This document shows positions 53,132 to 63,222 of a stretch of 64,000 nt of DNA, in pieces; position 1 is the first letter of the stretch, and every line of letters starts with the position of its first letter. A program made the position numbers and the translations under genes. This DNA is from Albibacterium sp963696875 (GTDB lineage: Bacteria > Bacteroidota > Bacteroidia > Sphingobacteriales > Sphingobacteriaceae). The DNA lies in NCBI GenBank assembly GCA_963696875.1, contig CAVOLQ010000002.1, positions 434,001 to 498,000 on the forward strand. Direction: 5' to 3'. Below the pieces are notes generated by a model, which ran no database searches, was not told where the DNA came from, and saw only the letters and a program-made list of their open reading frames with translations.

Positions 53132-54402
53132 TATTTCCAGGGACATTTATGTTCGTGAACGTGTTTTTCGAAATCCTCTTTGAAATACTTCAATGCACTC
53201 TGCAAAGGCTCCATTGCACCCGGTGCCAATGCACAGAATGTATTTCCCGGCTTTAAGTATTCGGTATGGAATTTAAGAACATCCAAGTGTTCCATGGTTC
53301 CCTCTCCCATTTCCAAGGCATTTAATATTCTTTCCACCCATGGCAAGCCTTCTCTGCAGGGTGTACACCAACCGCAAGATTCTATTGCAAAAAAATGTTC
53401 TAGATTGCGCACCATGCCTACCGGACAGGTCTTATCATCCAGTACAATGATGGTTCCTGTCCCTAAACGAGAACCTGCTTTCGCCACACTACCGAAATCC
53501 ATAGCAACATCCAAGTGTTCCTCCAATAGAAAATCAGTAGATCCTCCGCCCGGTATTACTCCTCTAAACTGATACCCCTCTTGCATTCCTCCAGCATGTA
53601 TATCAATTAATTCTCTTAAGGGGGTGCCTAACGGCAATTCCCAAAGGCCGGGCTTCTTCACCCTACCGCTTGCGCCATAAAGCTTTGTACCCCCCTCAGG
53701 ACTTTTACTTAATCCCTTAAACCATTCGGCCCCTTTTTCTATAATGTGGGGCACATTGCAAAGAGTCTCCACATTGTTTACAATCGTTGGATTCCCAAAC
53801 AAGCCACTAACCACCGGATAAGGGGGTTTCGCACGGGGAATTGCTCTCTTTCCTTCCAAAGCATTGATTAAGGCCGTTTCCTCACCGCAGATATACCGTC
53901 CCATACTGATGTGCAAGAGCATTTCAAGATCATAGCCGCTTCCCAAAATATTTTTGCCCAAATACCCCGCCTGATACGCTTCTTGAAGAGCATGCTTTAA
54001 TACTCTTTCCGCAAGGTGATAAGCTCGTCGCAAGAAGATAAAGCTGCGGGTCGCTTGAATTGTGAAAGAACCAATGATGATTCCCTCTATTAATTGATGA
54101 GGATTTCTTTCAAGTAAAAACCGGTCTTTAAAAGTTCCCGGCTCCATTTCATCCGCATTGGCAATAAAATATTTTGTTTTGGGTACATGATCACCAACGG
54201 GAACCATACTCCATTTTTGCCCCGTAGGAAAACCGGCGCCCCCCCTGCCTTTTAAGCCAGAGGCTGAAACCATATCTATGATTTCCTTCGGAGTCATTTT
54301 CAAGGCCTTTCTTAAGGCTTGATAGCCACCGGTCTTCTCATACTCTTCCAATGATAAGCAAGTGCCTTCTTTTAAAATATGCTCTGTCAGTGGAAGTTCC
54401 AT
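53131..54402 (-). CDS. nuoF: NADH-quinone oxidoreductase subunit F
   Basis: NADH-binding subunit with FMN and a [4Fe-4S] cluster, 423 residues. KGRGGAGFPTGQKWS and ADEMEPGTFKDR form the nucleotide site, GRYICGEETALINALEG follows, and ESCGWCTPCREG plus a later Cys hold the cluster. It lies 20 bases after nuoE. Confidence 0.97.
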   Translation of the reverse strand: MELPLTEHILKEGTCLSLEEYEKTGGYQALRKALKMTPKEIIDMVSASGLKGRGGAGFPTGQKWSMVPVGDHVPKTKYFIANADEMEPGTFKDRFLLERNPHQLIEGIIIGSFTIQATRSFIFLRRAYHLAERVLKHALQEAYQAGYLGKNILGSGYDLEMLLHISMGRYICGEETALINALEGKRAIPRAKPPYPVVSGLFGNPTIVNNVETLCNVPHIIEKGAEWFKGLSKSPEGGTKLYGASGRVKKPGLWELPLGTPLRELIDIHAGGMQEGYQFRGVIPGGGSTDFLLEEHLDVAMDFGSVAKAGSRLGTGTIIVLDDKTCPVGMVRNLEHFFAIESCGWCTPCREGLPWVERILNALEMGEGTMEHLDVLKFHTEYLKPGNTFCALAPGAMEPLQSALKYFKEDFEKHVHEHKCPWK

Positions 54403-54422
54403 TATTTATCTCAACAAAAACA

Positions 54423-54902
54423 TTACTTATAATTTTCTAACAGACCATCCAATTTTTCTATTGTAAGATCTTGATGGAGGTCTTTATCAACCAAAAGTGC
54501 GGGCGCATGATCACAAGTACCCAAGCAGATAATGGGCAATAGTGTAAACCGATCATCAGGAGAAGTCTGGCCATAAATTAAGCCCAGCTTCTTTTGCAAA
54601 TGCTCATAAATTTGCTCGTAACCCATCACCCAACAGCTGACACTATCACATACATGAATCACGTGCCTCCCGACTGGTTCGCGATATACCATACTGTAAA
54701 ATGTGGCAACGCTATCTACTCCTTCTTTTGTCATTTCCAATAGTTCCGCCAATTCTTTTACGGCCTCATCCGATATCCAGCGATTGTTTTCCTGAATGAT
54801 ATTAAGCGCCTCTATACAAGCTGCTAGCTTATAAGGAAATCGCGGGAATTGAGCTTCAATTTCCTTTCTTACTTCATCTGATATAGCTCTTTTAGTCTCC
54901 AT
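54423..54902 (-). CDS. nuoE: NADH-quinone oxidoreductase subunit E
   Basis: Subunit of the NADH dehydrogenase module carrying the [2Fe-2S] cluster N1a. The four Cys ligands are in CDSVSC and CLGTC. The first ATG, at 54902 (METKRAISDEVRKEIE), is one base after the nuoCD stop and gives 159 residues; a TTG four codons upstream overlaps that stop and is less likely. Confidence 0.95.
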   Translation of the reverse strand: METKRAISDEVRKEIEAQFPRFPYKLAACIEALNIIQENNRWISDEAVKELAELLEMTKEGVDSVATFYSMVYREPVGRHVIHVCDSVSCWVMGYEQIYEHLQKKLGLIYGQTSPDDRFTLLPIICLGTCDHAPALLVDKDLHQDLTIEKLDGLLENYK

Positions 54903-54903
54903 T

Positions 54904-56658
54904 TTATCGATCAATATCTGCTAAAACATAATCTGTACTGCCTAGTATAGACATCAAATCGGCTATTGTATACCCTCTACTGATGTAGGGTACGATTTGC
55001 ATATGAGGAAAAGACGGCGTCCGAATTCTAGTGCGGTAAGAGTTAGTATTCCCATCGCTAATCAGGTAATAACCATTATGCCCTTTAGTTGCTTCCACTC
55101 CACAAAAAGCTTCATCTGCCGGAATTACTGGACCCCATGACACATTCAAAAAATGATTGATCAAGGTCTCAATGTCTTTCATGGTATGCTCTTTTATAGG
55201 CGGAGTAGTCAATGGATGGTGGGACTTATAAGGTCCATCCGGCATTTTTTTCATGCATTGTTCTATGATTCGAAGACTTTGTCTCATTTCCTCAACACGA
55301 ACGGCAGAACGATCATAACAATCCCCATTTTGACCAGTTGGAATATCAAAATCAAACTGTTCATAACCCGCATAAGGTTGCTTCTTTCTGAAATCCCATT
55401 CGAAACCAGTAGCCCTTAATCCTGGTCCCGTAATGCCCCAGTCTATGGCTTCTTCTGTAGTATAAACCCCAATACCAACCGTCCTTTCTTTAAAAATTCG
55501 GTTCTGCAAAACAAAGCGATCGTACTCTTTCAGTCTTGCTGGGAAGTAGTCAATAAAACCTTGAATGAGCTTCTCCCAACCTGTTGGTAAATCTTGTGAT
55601 ACTCCACCAATCCTAAACCAATTAGGATGCATCCTTGCTCCACAAATGGCTTCTACAATTTCAAACACTTTTTCTCGATCATTGAACATCAAAAAAACAG
55701 GTGTCATCATTCCCAAATCCTGCGCAAAGGTACCATACCACACTAGATGGCTTGCGATGCGAAACAGCTCACTCATCATAATTCGGATGACTTTTACCCG
55801 CTCCGGTACTTCAATCTCTGCTAACAGCTCTATAGCCATCACATAAGGAAAGTTATTCATCACTCCCCCTAAATAATCCACCCGATCTGTATAGGGAATA
55901 TATGTGTGCCAAGACTGTCGCTCTCCCATCTTTTCTGCCCCCCGATGGTGAAATCCAATGTCAGGAACGATATCCACGATATCCTCGCCATCCAATTGCA
56001 AAACCAATCGCAAAACGCCATGAGTTCCTGGATGCTGCGGCCCCAAGTTTAGAAACATGAATTCTTCGTCATAGCCAATCATTCGATTCATGCCCCAATC
56101 TTCTGGTTTAAACTTCAAAATGTCCTGTTCCTTTTCCTGTTTTTCTTCTGGAAGTCTATAAGGTTCCATTTCTGTAGCTCGTGCAGGATGGCATTTCTGA
56201 AGGGGATGCCCAACCCAGTCCTCTGGCATTAGCAGTCTTTTTAAGTTCGGATGACCTTGAAATTTAACATTAAACATGTCATAGACCTCGCGTTCGTACC
56301 AATTTGCTGATGTCCATATAGAAGTTAAAGATGGCAAAACTGGTTCTTCCTCATTTAAGGCTACTTTAAATCTAATAAATTCATTCCTCTCAAATGACAG
56401 CAATTGGTAAACCACCGTAAAACGACTTGGAGGTTGATTTTCTCGAAAAACCCTCGCCTGCTCGTCAATAGCGGTGAGGTCATAAAGCATCTTATAAGGC
56501 GGATGAGCTTCATTTTTAAGAAAAGTTAAAACTGAAATCAACTGATCTGCATTAATCCAAAGGGTAGGAAAAGTGTTTTTAGTTTCTTGCTGATACACAA
56601 TAATCCCATTACCAAATTTGATTCTCAATTCTGCGATTATGGGTATGGGTTCTGACAT
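54904..56658 (-). CDS. nuoCD: NADH-quinone oxidoreductase subunit CD (fused)
   Basis: A 584-residue fusion of the 30-kDa (NuoC) and 49-kDa (NuoD) subunits. The NuoC part covers about residues 1-170, with SANWYEREVYDMFNVKFQGHP (first part SANWYEREVYDMF) and LKRLLMPEDW. The NuoD part begins near residue 195 with FLNLGPQHPGTHGVLRLVLQ and includes DYLGGVMNNFPY and the quinone-site region. The fusion is usual in several lineages, including Bacteroidetes and E. coli. Confidence 0.96.
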   Translation of the reverse strand: MSEPIPIIAELRIKFGNGIIVYQQETKNTFPTLWINADQLISVLTFLKNEAHPPYKMLYDLTAIDEQARVFRENQPPSRFTVVYQLLSFERNEFIRFKVALNEEEPVLPSLTSIWTSANWYEREVYDMFNVKFQGHPNLKRLLMPEDWVGHPLQKCHPARATEMEPYRLPEEKQEKEQDILKFKPEDWGMNRMIGYDEEFMFLNLGPQHPGTHGVLRLVLQLDGEDIVDIVPDIGFHHRGAEKMGERQSWHTYIPYTDRVDYLGGVMNNFPYVMAIELLAEIEVPERVKVIRIMMSELFRIASHLVWYGTFAQDLGMMTPVFLMFNDREKVFEIVEAICGARMHPNWFRIGGVSQDLPTGWEKLIQGFIDYFPARLKEYDRFVLQNRIFKERTVGIGVYTTEEAIDWGITGPGLRATGFEWDFRKKQPYAGYEQFDFDIPTGQNGDCYDRSAVRVEEMRQSLRIIEQCMKKMPDGPYKSHHPLTTPPIKEHTMKDIETLINHFLNVSWGPVIPADEAFCGVEATKGHNGYYLISDGNTNSYRTRIRTPSFPHMQIVPYISRGYTIADLMSILGSTDYVLADIDR

Positions 56659-56688
56659 TTTAAAGCACTATTAATTCACTATGTCTAT

Positions 56689-57327
56689 TTAAATTCCATC
56701 AGGCGGCCTGATTTCAGTCATTTTCATTCTATTTTCCCTTTTCATCTCTTTATGTGATGCTTCGTCGGGTTTAATGACTCCTTGATCTCCAATCACCCAG
56801 CTCAACGGTCTTTTTTCACTTCCAACCTGATCTCTAAGCATTAGTAATCCTTCCATAAAAGCATCGGGTCTGGGCGGGCATCCTGGTACATAGACATCGA
56901 CCGGCAAAAACTTATCAACGCCTTGTACAACGCTATAAATATCATACATCCCTCCAGAATTGGCACAGGAACCCATAGAAATCACCCATCGGGGCTCCAT
57001 CATTTGTTCATATAATCGTTTAATTACGGGTGCCATTTTAATAAAAACAGTTCCCGCAATCACGATCATATCCGCCTCCCTAGGCGTTCCTCTAATCACT
57101 TCTGCACCAAATCTTGAAATATCATATTTACTGGTAATACTTGTAGCCATCTCCACATAACAGCAGGACAAACCAAAATTGAAAGGCCAAATTGAGTTCT
57201 TCCTACTCCACGCAATTAAGTCCTCCATTCGGGTTAATACAACAGAGTTTTGAATCGTTTCTTCAAAAGAACTATTTCCATTGATTCGCTTTGTCGGATG
57301 ATCCGCATTTGTTGTCCACCACTTCAT
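56689..57327 (-). CDS. nuoB: NADH-quinone oxidoreductase subunit B
   Basis: Peripheral subunit with the terminal [4Fe-4S] cluster N2, which reduces quinone. The ligands are the adjacent pair in FGLSCCYVEM, the Cys of MGSCANSGGMYD and that of VPGCPPRPDAF. It has 212 residues. The ATG overlaps the nuoA stop as ATGA. Confidence 0.97.
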   Translation of the reverse strand: MKWWTTNADHPTKRINGNSSFEETIQNSVVLTRMEDLIAWSRKNSIWPFNFGLSCCYVEMATSITSKYDISRFGAEVIRGTPREADMIVIAGTVFIKMAPVIKRLYEQMMEPRWVISMGSCANSGGMYDIYSVVQGVDKFLPVDVYVPGCPPRPDAFMEGLLMLRDQVGSEKRPLSWVIGDQGVIKPDEASHKEMKRENRMKMTEIRPPDGI

Positions 57328-57788
57328 ATGTTTTGTTTTTTTCTCTTTTGATAAGCCTTTAATATCCTTTTTCCATTAGGACCAAAATTAAGTGCGCCAA
57401 TTCTCCATACATAAAACAATACACAAAAAAGAATTCCAATAAATACCAGAATAGCCACATACCCCGACCAGCCCAATGCTTTAAAGCATATTGCCCAAGC
57501 CATAATAAATATAGCCTCAATATCAAAAATGACAAAGAATAAGGCAATGATGTAAAAATGAATGGGGAATAATATTCTAGCGGATCCGGTAGTCAAAATT
57601 CCAGATTCATAAGCTTGATCTGTAGCCTGCGCTTTATGTCTTTCCCCTAAACCGTACGAAACGATCAACATCCCAACAACGATGGCTAGTACAGAAATTC
57701 CATAAACTAAAAAAGGCCATAATATTAAGTTGGGTTGCAGTTCCATCGATTCAGATTTAATCTTGATGAAGACGGTTTTTATGATCAT
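57324..57788 (-). CDS. nuoA: NADH-quinone oxidoreductase subunit A
   Basis: First gene of the complex I operon, a membrane subunit of 154 residues with three membrane segments. YESGILTTGSARILFPIHFY is the conserved loop and FDIEAIFIMAWA the acidic second helix. The ATG at 57788 follows an A-rich leader; the next ATG, at 57746 (MELQPNLILW), would also fit the family. The 261 bases upstream contain no certain promoter. Confidence 0.95.
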   Translation of the reverse strand: MIIKTVFIKIKSESMELQPNLILWPFLVYGISVLAIVVGMLIVSYGLGERHKAQATDQAYESGILTTGSARILFPIHFYIIALFFVIFDIEAIFIMAWAICFKALGWSGYVAILVFIGILFCVLFYVWRIGALNFGPNGKRILKAYQKRKKQNI

Positions 57789-58049
57789 TTTATTAACAGC
57801 TCAGAGTACAAAATTGTTTAATCCTTTTGTCCTTTATAGATCGGATATAATTCAATCCTTGCTTTCGAGTCGCTAGAGAATGTTTTCCCGCATCCAAAAA
57901 ATGCTGTTCCCTCCAATATTGCATTGCCTAAGGACATAATGTTCCATTAGCTTTTATATAATGAACATTCTAGGCTAGTCAGATTAATTTCTCAACGCTA
58001 TAATTCGAATAAACGCGAAGATATTTTTAAAAAATAGTCCGAAAAATCT

Positions 58050-59372
58050 CTAAAAATTAAAAGGATAGGTTTCTGGCGTTTTATGACCATCGGGTTTAAT
58101 ATGTAAAGGATGCAAGGCAATCGTCTTATCGATATAAATAAGGGCATCATACCTAGAACTTACTATACTGGGGACGTAGTTACCATACTTTTCGTTTTCA
58201 GGTAAATAAACTACGCCAATGGCTCGATGAAATAAATTATCTTTGAACCGCTCTTTTTTATTATAAGAATCAAAGATCAAGAGTTTATTCTTGGCCGACT
58301 CATTATGAAGAATATCCTCTATACTGCCCATTCTTGCTGCAGGAACATTCATTACCTGCATAGGGGCTTCCCAAGCCTTCCCAGCAATCACAGTTCCCTG
58401 ATAGGATGAAAAGCCAACCAATACTACATCATTGTGCTTGTGCTGCTCCCGAACCAATTGCCCAACATTAATCATTCCCGCTTTAGCCATATCAGTATAA
58501 CGCGCATCTCCAACATGCGTATTATGCTCCCAGACAATGCCCTTTGCATCAGGACCATGAAAGCGAAAAATACGGTTTAAAGTATCTACCATATGCGTAT
58601 CTCGCAAGTTCCAAGAACTGTCATCAAAGGAAATCATACTTCGGTAATAAGCCTCTGCATTCACTGCAATAGTAGCGTTTTGCTCTGTATTTAATGCAGC
58701 TTCCGGATCATGGTCATAGACAAGCGTTTTCGTGCGGATGTCCTTTAAAAGATTAACTACAGATTCTCTGCAGCTTTGGGGTAATGAATAATGCATACGT
58801 GCATACAATTGCCCATCTTCCCCAAAAGGCTCAAAACACTTGATTGCTTTCTTCGCGAGATTAGCCGCATCAGGATCTGCATCTTCAAGATACTTTACTA
58901 GAGCCTCCATAGATTCCCATAGACTATAGACATCCAAACCGTAAAAGCCCACTTTGTCCTTAGCCGGCAACGTAGAATTATACTCTTTTAACCAGGTCAC
59001 CAAAGCTACAATCTCCCAATTTGCCCACATCCAAGTTGGCCACCGACTAAACTTCTTAAGAATTTTTTCCGGCGTTTTATCCTGATTATCGAAACCTTTT
59101 ATATATCGGTTTATTTGGTAACAATCGGGCCAATCCCCCTCTACTGCAATAAATTTGAAACCCTTATCTTTGATAAGTCTCTTGGAAATTTCGGCTCGCC
59201 ACGTATAATATTCATGGGTACCATGAGAGGCTTCTCCAAGCAACACGTAATGAGCATTATTGATTCTGTTCAATAGGGGATCAAGATCTTTCGAAGTCGA
59301 TAATGAATAGGTTTTCTCTTTATCTTCATCTACTGAAAAATACCAAGGATCGGTTTCTGATGTCTTTTTCAT
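58050..59372 (-). CDS. Erythromycin esterase family protein
   Basis: A 440-residue protein of the EreA/erythromycin-esterase-like superfamily. The family motifs LLGEASHGTHEYYTWR, FIAVEGDWPDCYQINRYI, WANWEIVALVTWL and VWEHNTHVGDARY are all visible, including the His and Glu residues of the active site. Macrolide hydrolysis should not be assumed: chromosomal members paired with a phosphoribosyltransferase, as here, have no settled substrate. It lies 50 bases after the phosphoribosyltransferase gene on the same strand. Confidence 0.85.
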   Translation of the reverse strand: MKKTSETDPWYFSVDEDKEKTYSLSTSKDLDPLLNRINNAHYVLLGEASHGTHEYYTWRAEISKRLIKDKGFKFIAVEGDWPDCYQINRYIKGFDNQDKTPEKILKKFSRWPTWMWANWEIVALVTWLKEYNSTLPAKDKVGFYGLDVYSLWESMEALVKYLEDADPDAANLAKKAIKCFEPFGEDGQLYARMHYSLPQSCRESVVNLLKDIRTKTLVYDHDPEAALNTEQNATIAVNAEAYYRSMISFDDSSWNLRDTHMVDTLNRIFRFHGPDAKGIVWEHNTHVGDARYTDMAKAGMINVGQLVREQHKHNDVVLVGFSSYQGTVIAGKAWEAPMQVMNVPAARMGSIEDILHNESAKNKLLIFDSYNKKERFKDNLFHRAIGVVYLPENEKYGNYVPSIVSSRYDALIYIDKTIALHPLHIKPDGHKTPETYPFNF

Positions 59373-59422
59373 AGTCTCATTTATATATCCCTAAACCTAT
59401 CGCGTTTTTAAATAACACCAAA

Positions 59423-60073
59423 TTAATTTCTCCATTTTTTCGACTTAGCAAGTAATTCAATCAATTGCTGATCATCAAAGTCCCCAAATTCGTCATAAAC
59501 TTGCCCGACCGCATAAAATGAAGGCGGCTGAATTAAAATTTCTATTGCATCCGCTTCTTCTAAATGTTCGTCATAATTTAAGCCCGAAACCGGGGCTGCG
59601 ATAATAATTTTTGCAGCTTTTTTCTTATGGCAAAGTTCAACAACTGGCACCAGGGTTACCCCTGTTGCGATGCCATCATCGACCAAAATCACAGTCCGGT
59701 CTTTCATCTCCGGCAAGGCTTTGCCAGCTCTATATTTTAACACTCTGGCTTTCACTTCCTTTTGCTGTTCATCAATAATCTGGTCAATCACATTTGCCAA
59801 CAACCTGTCTTTCCTTTGTTCCGAAACGTAAACCGTATCCTCTTCAGAAACTGCCCCAAATCCATATTCAGGTTGGCCAGGAAAAGGAAGCTTTTTAGAT
59901 ACAATTACAGACAATTCGGCATTTAGTTTTTGAGCTACATAATATGCCACTTCAACTCCGCCTCTTGGAATACCGATGACCAACGAATCAAGTAATCTAT
60001 ATCTCGATTCAAGGAAGATACCTAGTTTTACACCCGCATCTTTTCTATTTTTAAAGGCTTTTTGACTATACAT
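59423..60073 (-). CDS. Phosphoribosyltransferase-like protein
   Basis: Type I PRTase fold of 216 residues. VIGIPRGGVEVAYYVA is the PPi loop region and TVILVDDGIATGVTL the PRPP-binding motif. The frame can be read from a TTG at 60103, but the ATG at 60073 (MYSQKAFKNRKDAGVKL) matches relatives. Such PRTases are often adjacent or fused to erythromycin-esterase-like domains, as in this operon. The base substrate, if any, is unknown. Confidence 0.85.
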   Translation of the reverse strand: MYSQKAFKNRKDAGVKLGIFLESRYRLLDSLVIGIPRGGVEVAYYVAQKLNAELSVIVSKKLPFPGQPEYGFGAVSEEDTVYVSEQRKDRLLANVIDQIIDEQQKEVKARVLKYRAGKALPEMKDRTVILVDDGIATGVTLVPVVELCHKKKAAKIIIAAPVSGLNYDEHLEEADAIEILIQPPSFYAVGQVYDEFGDFDDQQLIELLAKSKKWRN

Positions 60074-60099
60074 GTTTATATATTTATCAAAACAAAAAA

Positions 60100-62328
60100 T
60101 CAAGAAAAGTAAGGCTTATTGTGAACTCCACTATAAACAATTAGACTCTTGTTGTTCATACTAACTTGTTCATTGATTTGCGCTTCATTTTGTATTAGAT
60201 TCAACCTTTGTTGGTTGAGAAGCTGTTTTTCAATCGTTAGACGAGCCATAAAATATCCAATAGAAGATTCAGCACCTTGATTAAGGTTGATATGCGTCTC
60301 CTCTAAACCATCAAAACATCCTCCAGTTTTAGGATTATAAACAATGTGATGCAATCGATTTTTCCCTAAAAACCAATTAAACTCGTTTTGCATTTTCTCA
60401 AAATACTTTTTCTTATTAAAAAAGTCATGAAATAAGCTTAAAGCCATTATTTTTTCTGCATGTTCCATTGGTTTGATACTCTCGGTAGAAAGAGCTAATT
60501 CAAAAGAATCGAGAGCTGTTTTTTTATAAATAGAATCATTAAATTCAAGGTACGTTAGTAATAAAGCCTCTGACAAAACACAATTCCCTATCTGTTCGTG
60601 CTTATGGTATTGAACCAGTTGATTGGCAAAAACTTTTATAATGCTCCTATTCAACATGGATCTTCTCTTGAGATTATAGTAATAAAGTCCTTTAATGGTA
60701 AATGCCATTGCATGGTAGGAATGTAAAATACTAATACAACTCAGCGATTCTTTAAAAATATTTTCTGCTGTTTCAACAATCTCTTTAGAAAAGATAACGC
60801 TTTTCGAAATCAAATACCCTAAAGCCCAAACAGCCCTACCTTTTGAATCCTCGCAACTTCTCAATTGATTCTGTTTTGAAAAGCTTCTCTTTGCTTCTAC
60901 ATAGTTATAGAAATTACCATCCTGCTCGAGGCAATGATTTATAAAATTAAGGTATATAATGATATAAGGAATATCGTTTTTATCTCCCGTCAATTCATAA
61001 TGTTTAGTAAAAGCGATTAGGGCTCTCGCATTATCATCCAATGTATAACCAGACTCTTTATCTGGTAAATTGATTTTGGAATAACGAATAATGCCAAAAT
61101 CATTGGTAAGCTTCTTTAGATGATCGAGCTTAATCTCTGGAAGGTTATACTTTAAAGAAATACTCCCATTTCCGATTCTATCAAATAGCTGAGCATGTGC
61201 AAATGCAGAGTTCTCCCAAACGGTTGAAACGGCATAATGGAGGTTGCTGATACCCATTTTTCTTCGCCGATTATCATTGGACAACAACTCATTAACAGCA
61301 CTACTAAGTTGAACTGGACTTTCAAAATCTATTATAATTCCCGTCTCATTAGTCAATACTTCCAAAGCATGGGGAATTGGAGTAGAGATAATGGGACAAG
61401 CACAACTCATAGCATAAGAAAAGGTACCACTAACTGCCTGATTAGGGTCTTTGGAGGTAAATAGATAAATATCAGTAAGCTGTAAATACTTCAATAAATC
61501 AGCTAAAGACAAATACCGATTGATGAACCGAACATGATCTTGAAGCCCCATTGTCTCAACTTTTGTCGCAAGCATCTCCCGATATTTCTCTCCTTCTATC
61601 TTTACAACTTCAGGATGCGTCTTCCCAATAATAAGAAATACTATATTAGGATTTTGTTTTATAATGGCAGGTAAGGCATCTAATGAACTTTCAACACCTT
61701 TCCCGGCACTCAATAAACCGAAAGTAGATAATATACTTTTACCCGACAACCCGAACTCCTCTTTTAAATGCTTTCTATTAAAATGATGAATCAAATGCGT
61801 TCCATGTGGGATTCTACTGATTTTATCCTGAGAAATTTGGTATTTGTCCATTAAAATATTTGCCGAACTATTAGTCATCACAATAATGGATGCACAATGA
61901 GAAGCGATTCGCTTCACATTCTTTCTAATTAAACTGGAGGGATTAGGCAATACGGTATGAAAACTTACAATGAATGGTATTTTTAGACTAAACAAGAATT
62001 TCAAAAAGCTATTTTCATGATGATGGAAGAAACCGAATTCATGCTGAATTATTACCATCTTTATTTTTATGTCAAGATTTATCTTTTTTGACAATTCTAA
62101 GTAGTCTCCTTCTTTAGAAGTATCCAGAATATACGTTACTTCTTCTGGGTAACTATGTTTTTCGTTTTTAGACTCAAGTGCACAAATTTTAATTGAAAAA
62201 GATCTATCGAATTTAATGTCCAACATTTTTATCAAATCCTGAGAGAATGTAGCAATTCCACATTCTCTGGGAGGATAAGAAGTAATGAATAATATTTCGG
62301 GCAGAACGATATTGAGTTGAATTGACAT
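60100..62328 (-). CDS. Two-domain GT4 glycosyltransferase
   Basis: A 742-residue protein. The first 385 residues are a GT-B glycosyltransferase of family 4: ITSYPPRECGIATFSQDL at the start, ISRIPHGTH, STFGLLSAGKGVESSLDA and the donor-site segment SGTFSYAMSCACPIISTP. The rest, from DFGIIRYSK on, resembles an alpha/alpha-barrel domain (YTLDDNARALIAF, SCEDSKGRAVWALG, AESSIGYFMARL), a fusion known in Bacteroidetes relatives. It is probably cytoplasmic; donor and acceptor sugars are unknown. It starts the run with the PRTase, whose start lies 27 bases downstream. Confidence 0.8.
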   Translation of the reverse strand: MSIQLNIVLPEILFITSYPPRECGIATFSQDLIKMLDIKFDRSFSIKICALESKNEKHSYPEEVTYILDTSKEGDYLELSKKINLDIKIKMVIIQHEFGFFHHHENSFLKFLFSLKIPFIVSFHTVLPNPSSLIRKNVKRIASHCASIIVMTNSSANILMDKYQISQDKISRIPHGTHLIHHFNRKHLKEEFGLSGKSILSTFGLLSAGKGVESSLDALPAIIKQNPNIVFLIIGKTHPEVVKIEGEKYREMLATKVETMGLQDHVRFINRYLSLADLLKYLQLTDIYLFTSKDPNQAVSGTFSYAMSCACPIISTPIPHALEVLTNETGIIIDFESPVQLSSAVNELLSNDNRRRKMGISNLHYAVSTVWENSAFAHAQLFDRIGNGSISLKYNLPEIKLDHLKKLTNDFGIIRYSKINLPDKESGYTLDDNARALIAFTKHYELTGDKNDIPYIIIYLNFINHCLEQDGNFYNYVEAKRSFSKQNQLRSCEDSKGRAVWALGYLISKSVIFSKEIVETAENIFKESLSCISILHSYHAMAFTIKGLYYYNLKRRSMLNRSIIKVFANQLVQYHKHEQIGNCVLSEALLLTYLEFNDSIYKKTALDSFELALSTESIKPMEHAEKIMALSLFHDFFNKKKYFEKMQNEFNWFLGKNRLHHIVYNPKTGGCFDGLEETHINLNQGAESSIGYFMARLTIEKQLLNQQRLNLIQNEAQINEQVSMNNKSLIVYSGVHNKPYFS

Positions 62329-62405
62329 AATTTTTAATTAATGGTGGGAGATACACGAAATACGAAACATACTAATACAACAATTCTAACAAACTGGATT
62401 AAATT

Positions 62406-63047
62406 CTACCTTTCGTGTACATTGCTGAAATAGGAAACCTCTCCGTCTTTAGTTATTTGTACGACGATTTCGTGAGCACCTTTCCTTAAAAGCAAGAAGT
62501 AAGCTTCATCTGGCAAAAAGTTGCCAAAGAAATTTAAAAAATCGTTATCATTATTTAAGTCATCATGAAAAAACATTGCCTTTTCGGGAACATAGTCTGG
62601 ATAATCTTTAGTAATACGTTCACGACCTTTTTCTGGTAGGTCAGCGTAATCGACATAATAACCCTCACCAATTAACTCATCGTCATAATTAAAAAATGCT
62701 ATCATCGATTTGTTATTCATGGTAAAGTCAACTTCATAATACCCTTCTTCCACCTTCCAATTCACATTTTCCACGTTAGAAAAGTCTTCTGAAAATTGAT
62801 TCCGAGTCATTATTGGGATTTTATCGATATCATTCATAGTATTTTGATTAGTCGATCTGAGTTGTTTCGTGATATCGCCTTTCTCTTTAACCTGAGCATA
62901 AGTAAGGCTAAAAAAAATCATAACTAAAAAACCGACTAAGCCAGCTATTCCAAAAACACGTTGAAATTTAGGGGAAAAGTGCCTGGCATCTTTTTTCTGA
63001 ATGTCATCGCTTGCTATAAGCTGGTGACTTTTGATTAATTGTTTCAT
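62406..63047 (-). CDS. PepSY-like secreted protein, paralogue 1
   Basis: A 213-residue protein with one hydrophobic segment near residues 32-51 and then an exported domain. The part NVNWKVEEGYYEVDFTMNN with ADLPEKGRERITKDYPDY resembles PepSY-like (DUF2874-type) repeats of Bacteroidetes secreted proteins. Its close paralogue lies 175 bases upstream on the same strand and shares the layout and the ending KDGEVSYF versus KDGEVAYY. No enzymatic motif is seen. The function is unknown. Confidence 0.7.
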   Translation of the reverse strand: MKQLIKSHQLIASDDIQKKDARHFSPKFQRVFGIAGLVGFLVMIFFSLTYAQVKEKGDITKQLRSTNQNTMNDIDKIPIMTRNQFSEDFSNVENVNWKVEEGYYEVDFTMNNKSMIAFFNYDDELIGEGYYVDYADLPEKGRERITKDYPDYVPEKAMFFHDDLNNDNDFLNFFGNFLPDEAYFLLLRKGAHEIVVQITKDGEVSYFSNVHER

Positions 63048-63119
63048 TTTGGTTATTATTTAATAAATTAGCATGTTTCTAAGGAGCCACGCCATGATAT
63101 CCCAACAGATAATCGATTG

Positions 63120-63184
63120 AATTGGTTTTATTTTACACTAAAACATTTACATTTAAAACACATAATCCCATTTCAAGAATGTTT
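63120..63184 (-). promoter_or_regulatory. Conserved upstream elements of paralogue 1
   Basis: Holds AATTGGTTTTATTTT (63120-63134) and TTTCAAGAATGTTT (63171-63184), both also found before paralogue 2. The second block lies 124 bases before the start codon, against 128 for the other copy, which suggests a shared control element. Confidence 0.5.
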
Positions 63185-63222
63185 GCAGATTGGGATTTTT
63201 TGAAATTCTAACAAATTTAAAT

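Noticed and set aside
57818..57937. 39-codon minus-strand frame before nuoA (MSLGNAILEGTAFFGCGK and onward)
   Set aside because: It is bounded by a stop just upstream, has no family match I recognise, and frames of this length arise by chance; promoter evidence is absent.
58050..59372. Macrolide-resistance gene
   Set aside because: Chromosomal family members next to a phosphoribosyltransferase are not shown to hydrolyse macrolides, so resistance should not be inferred.
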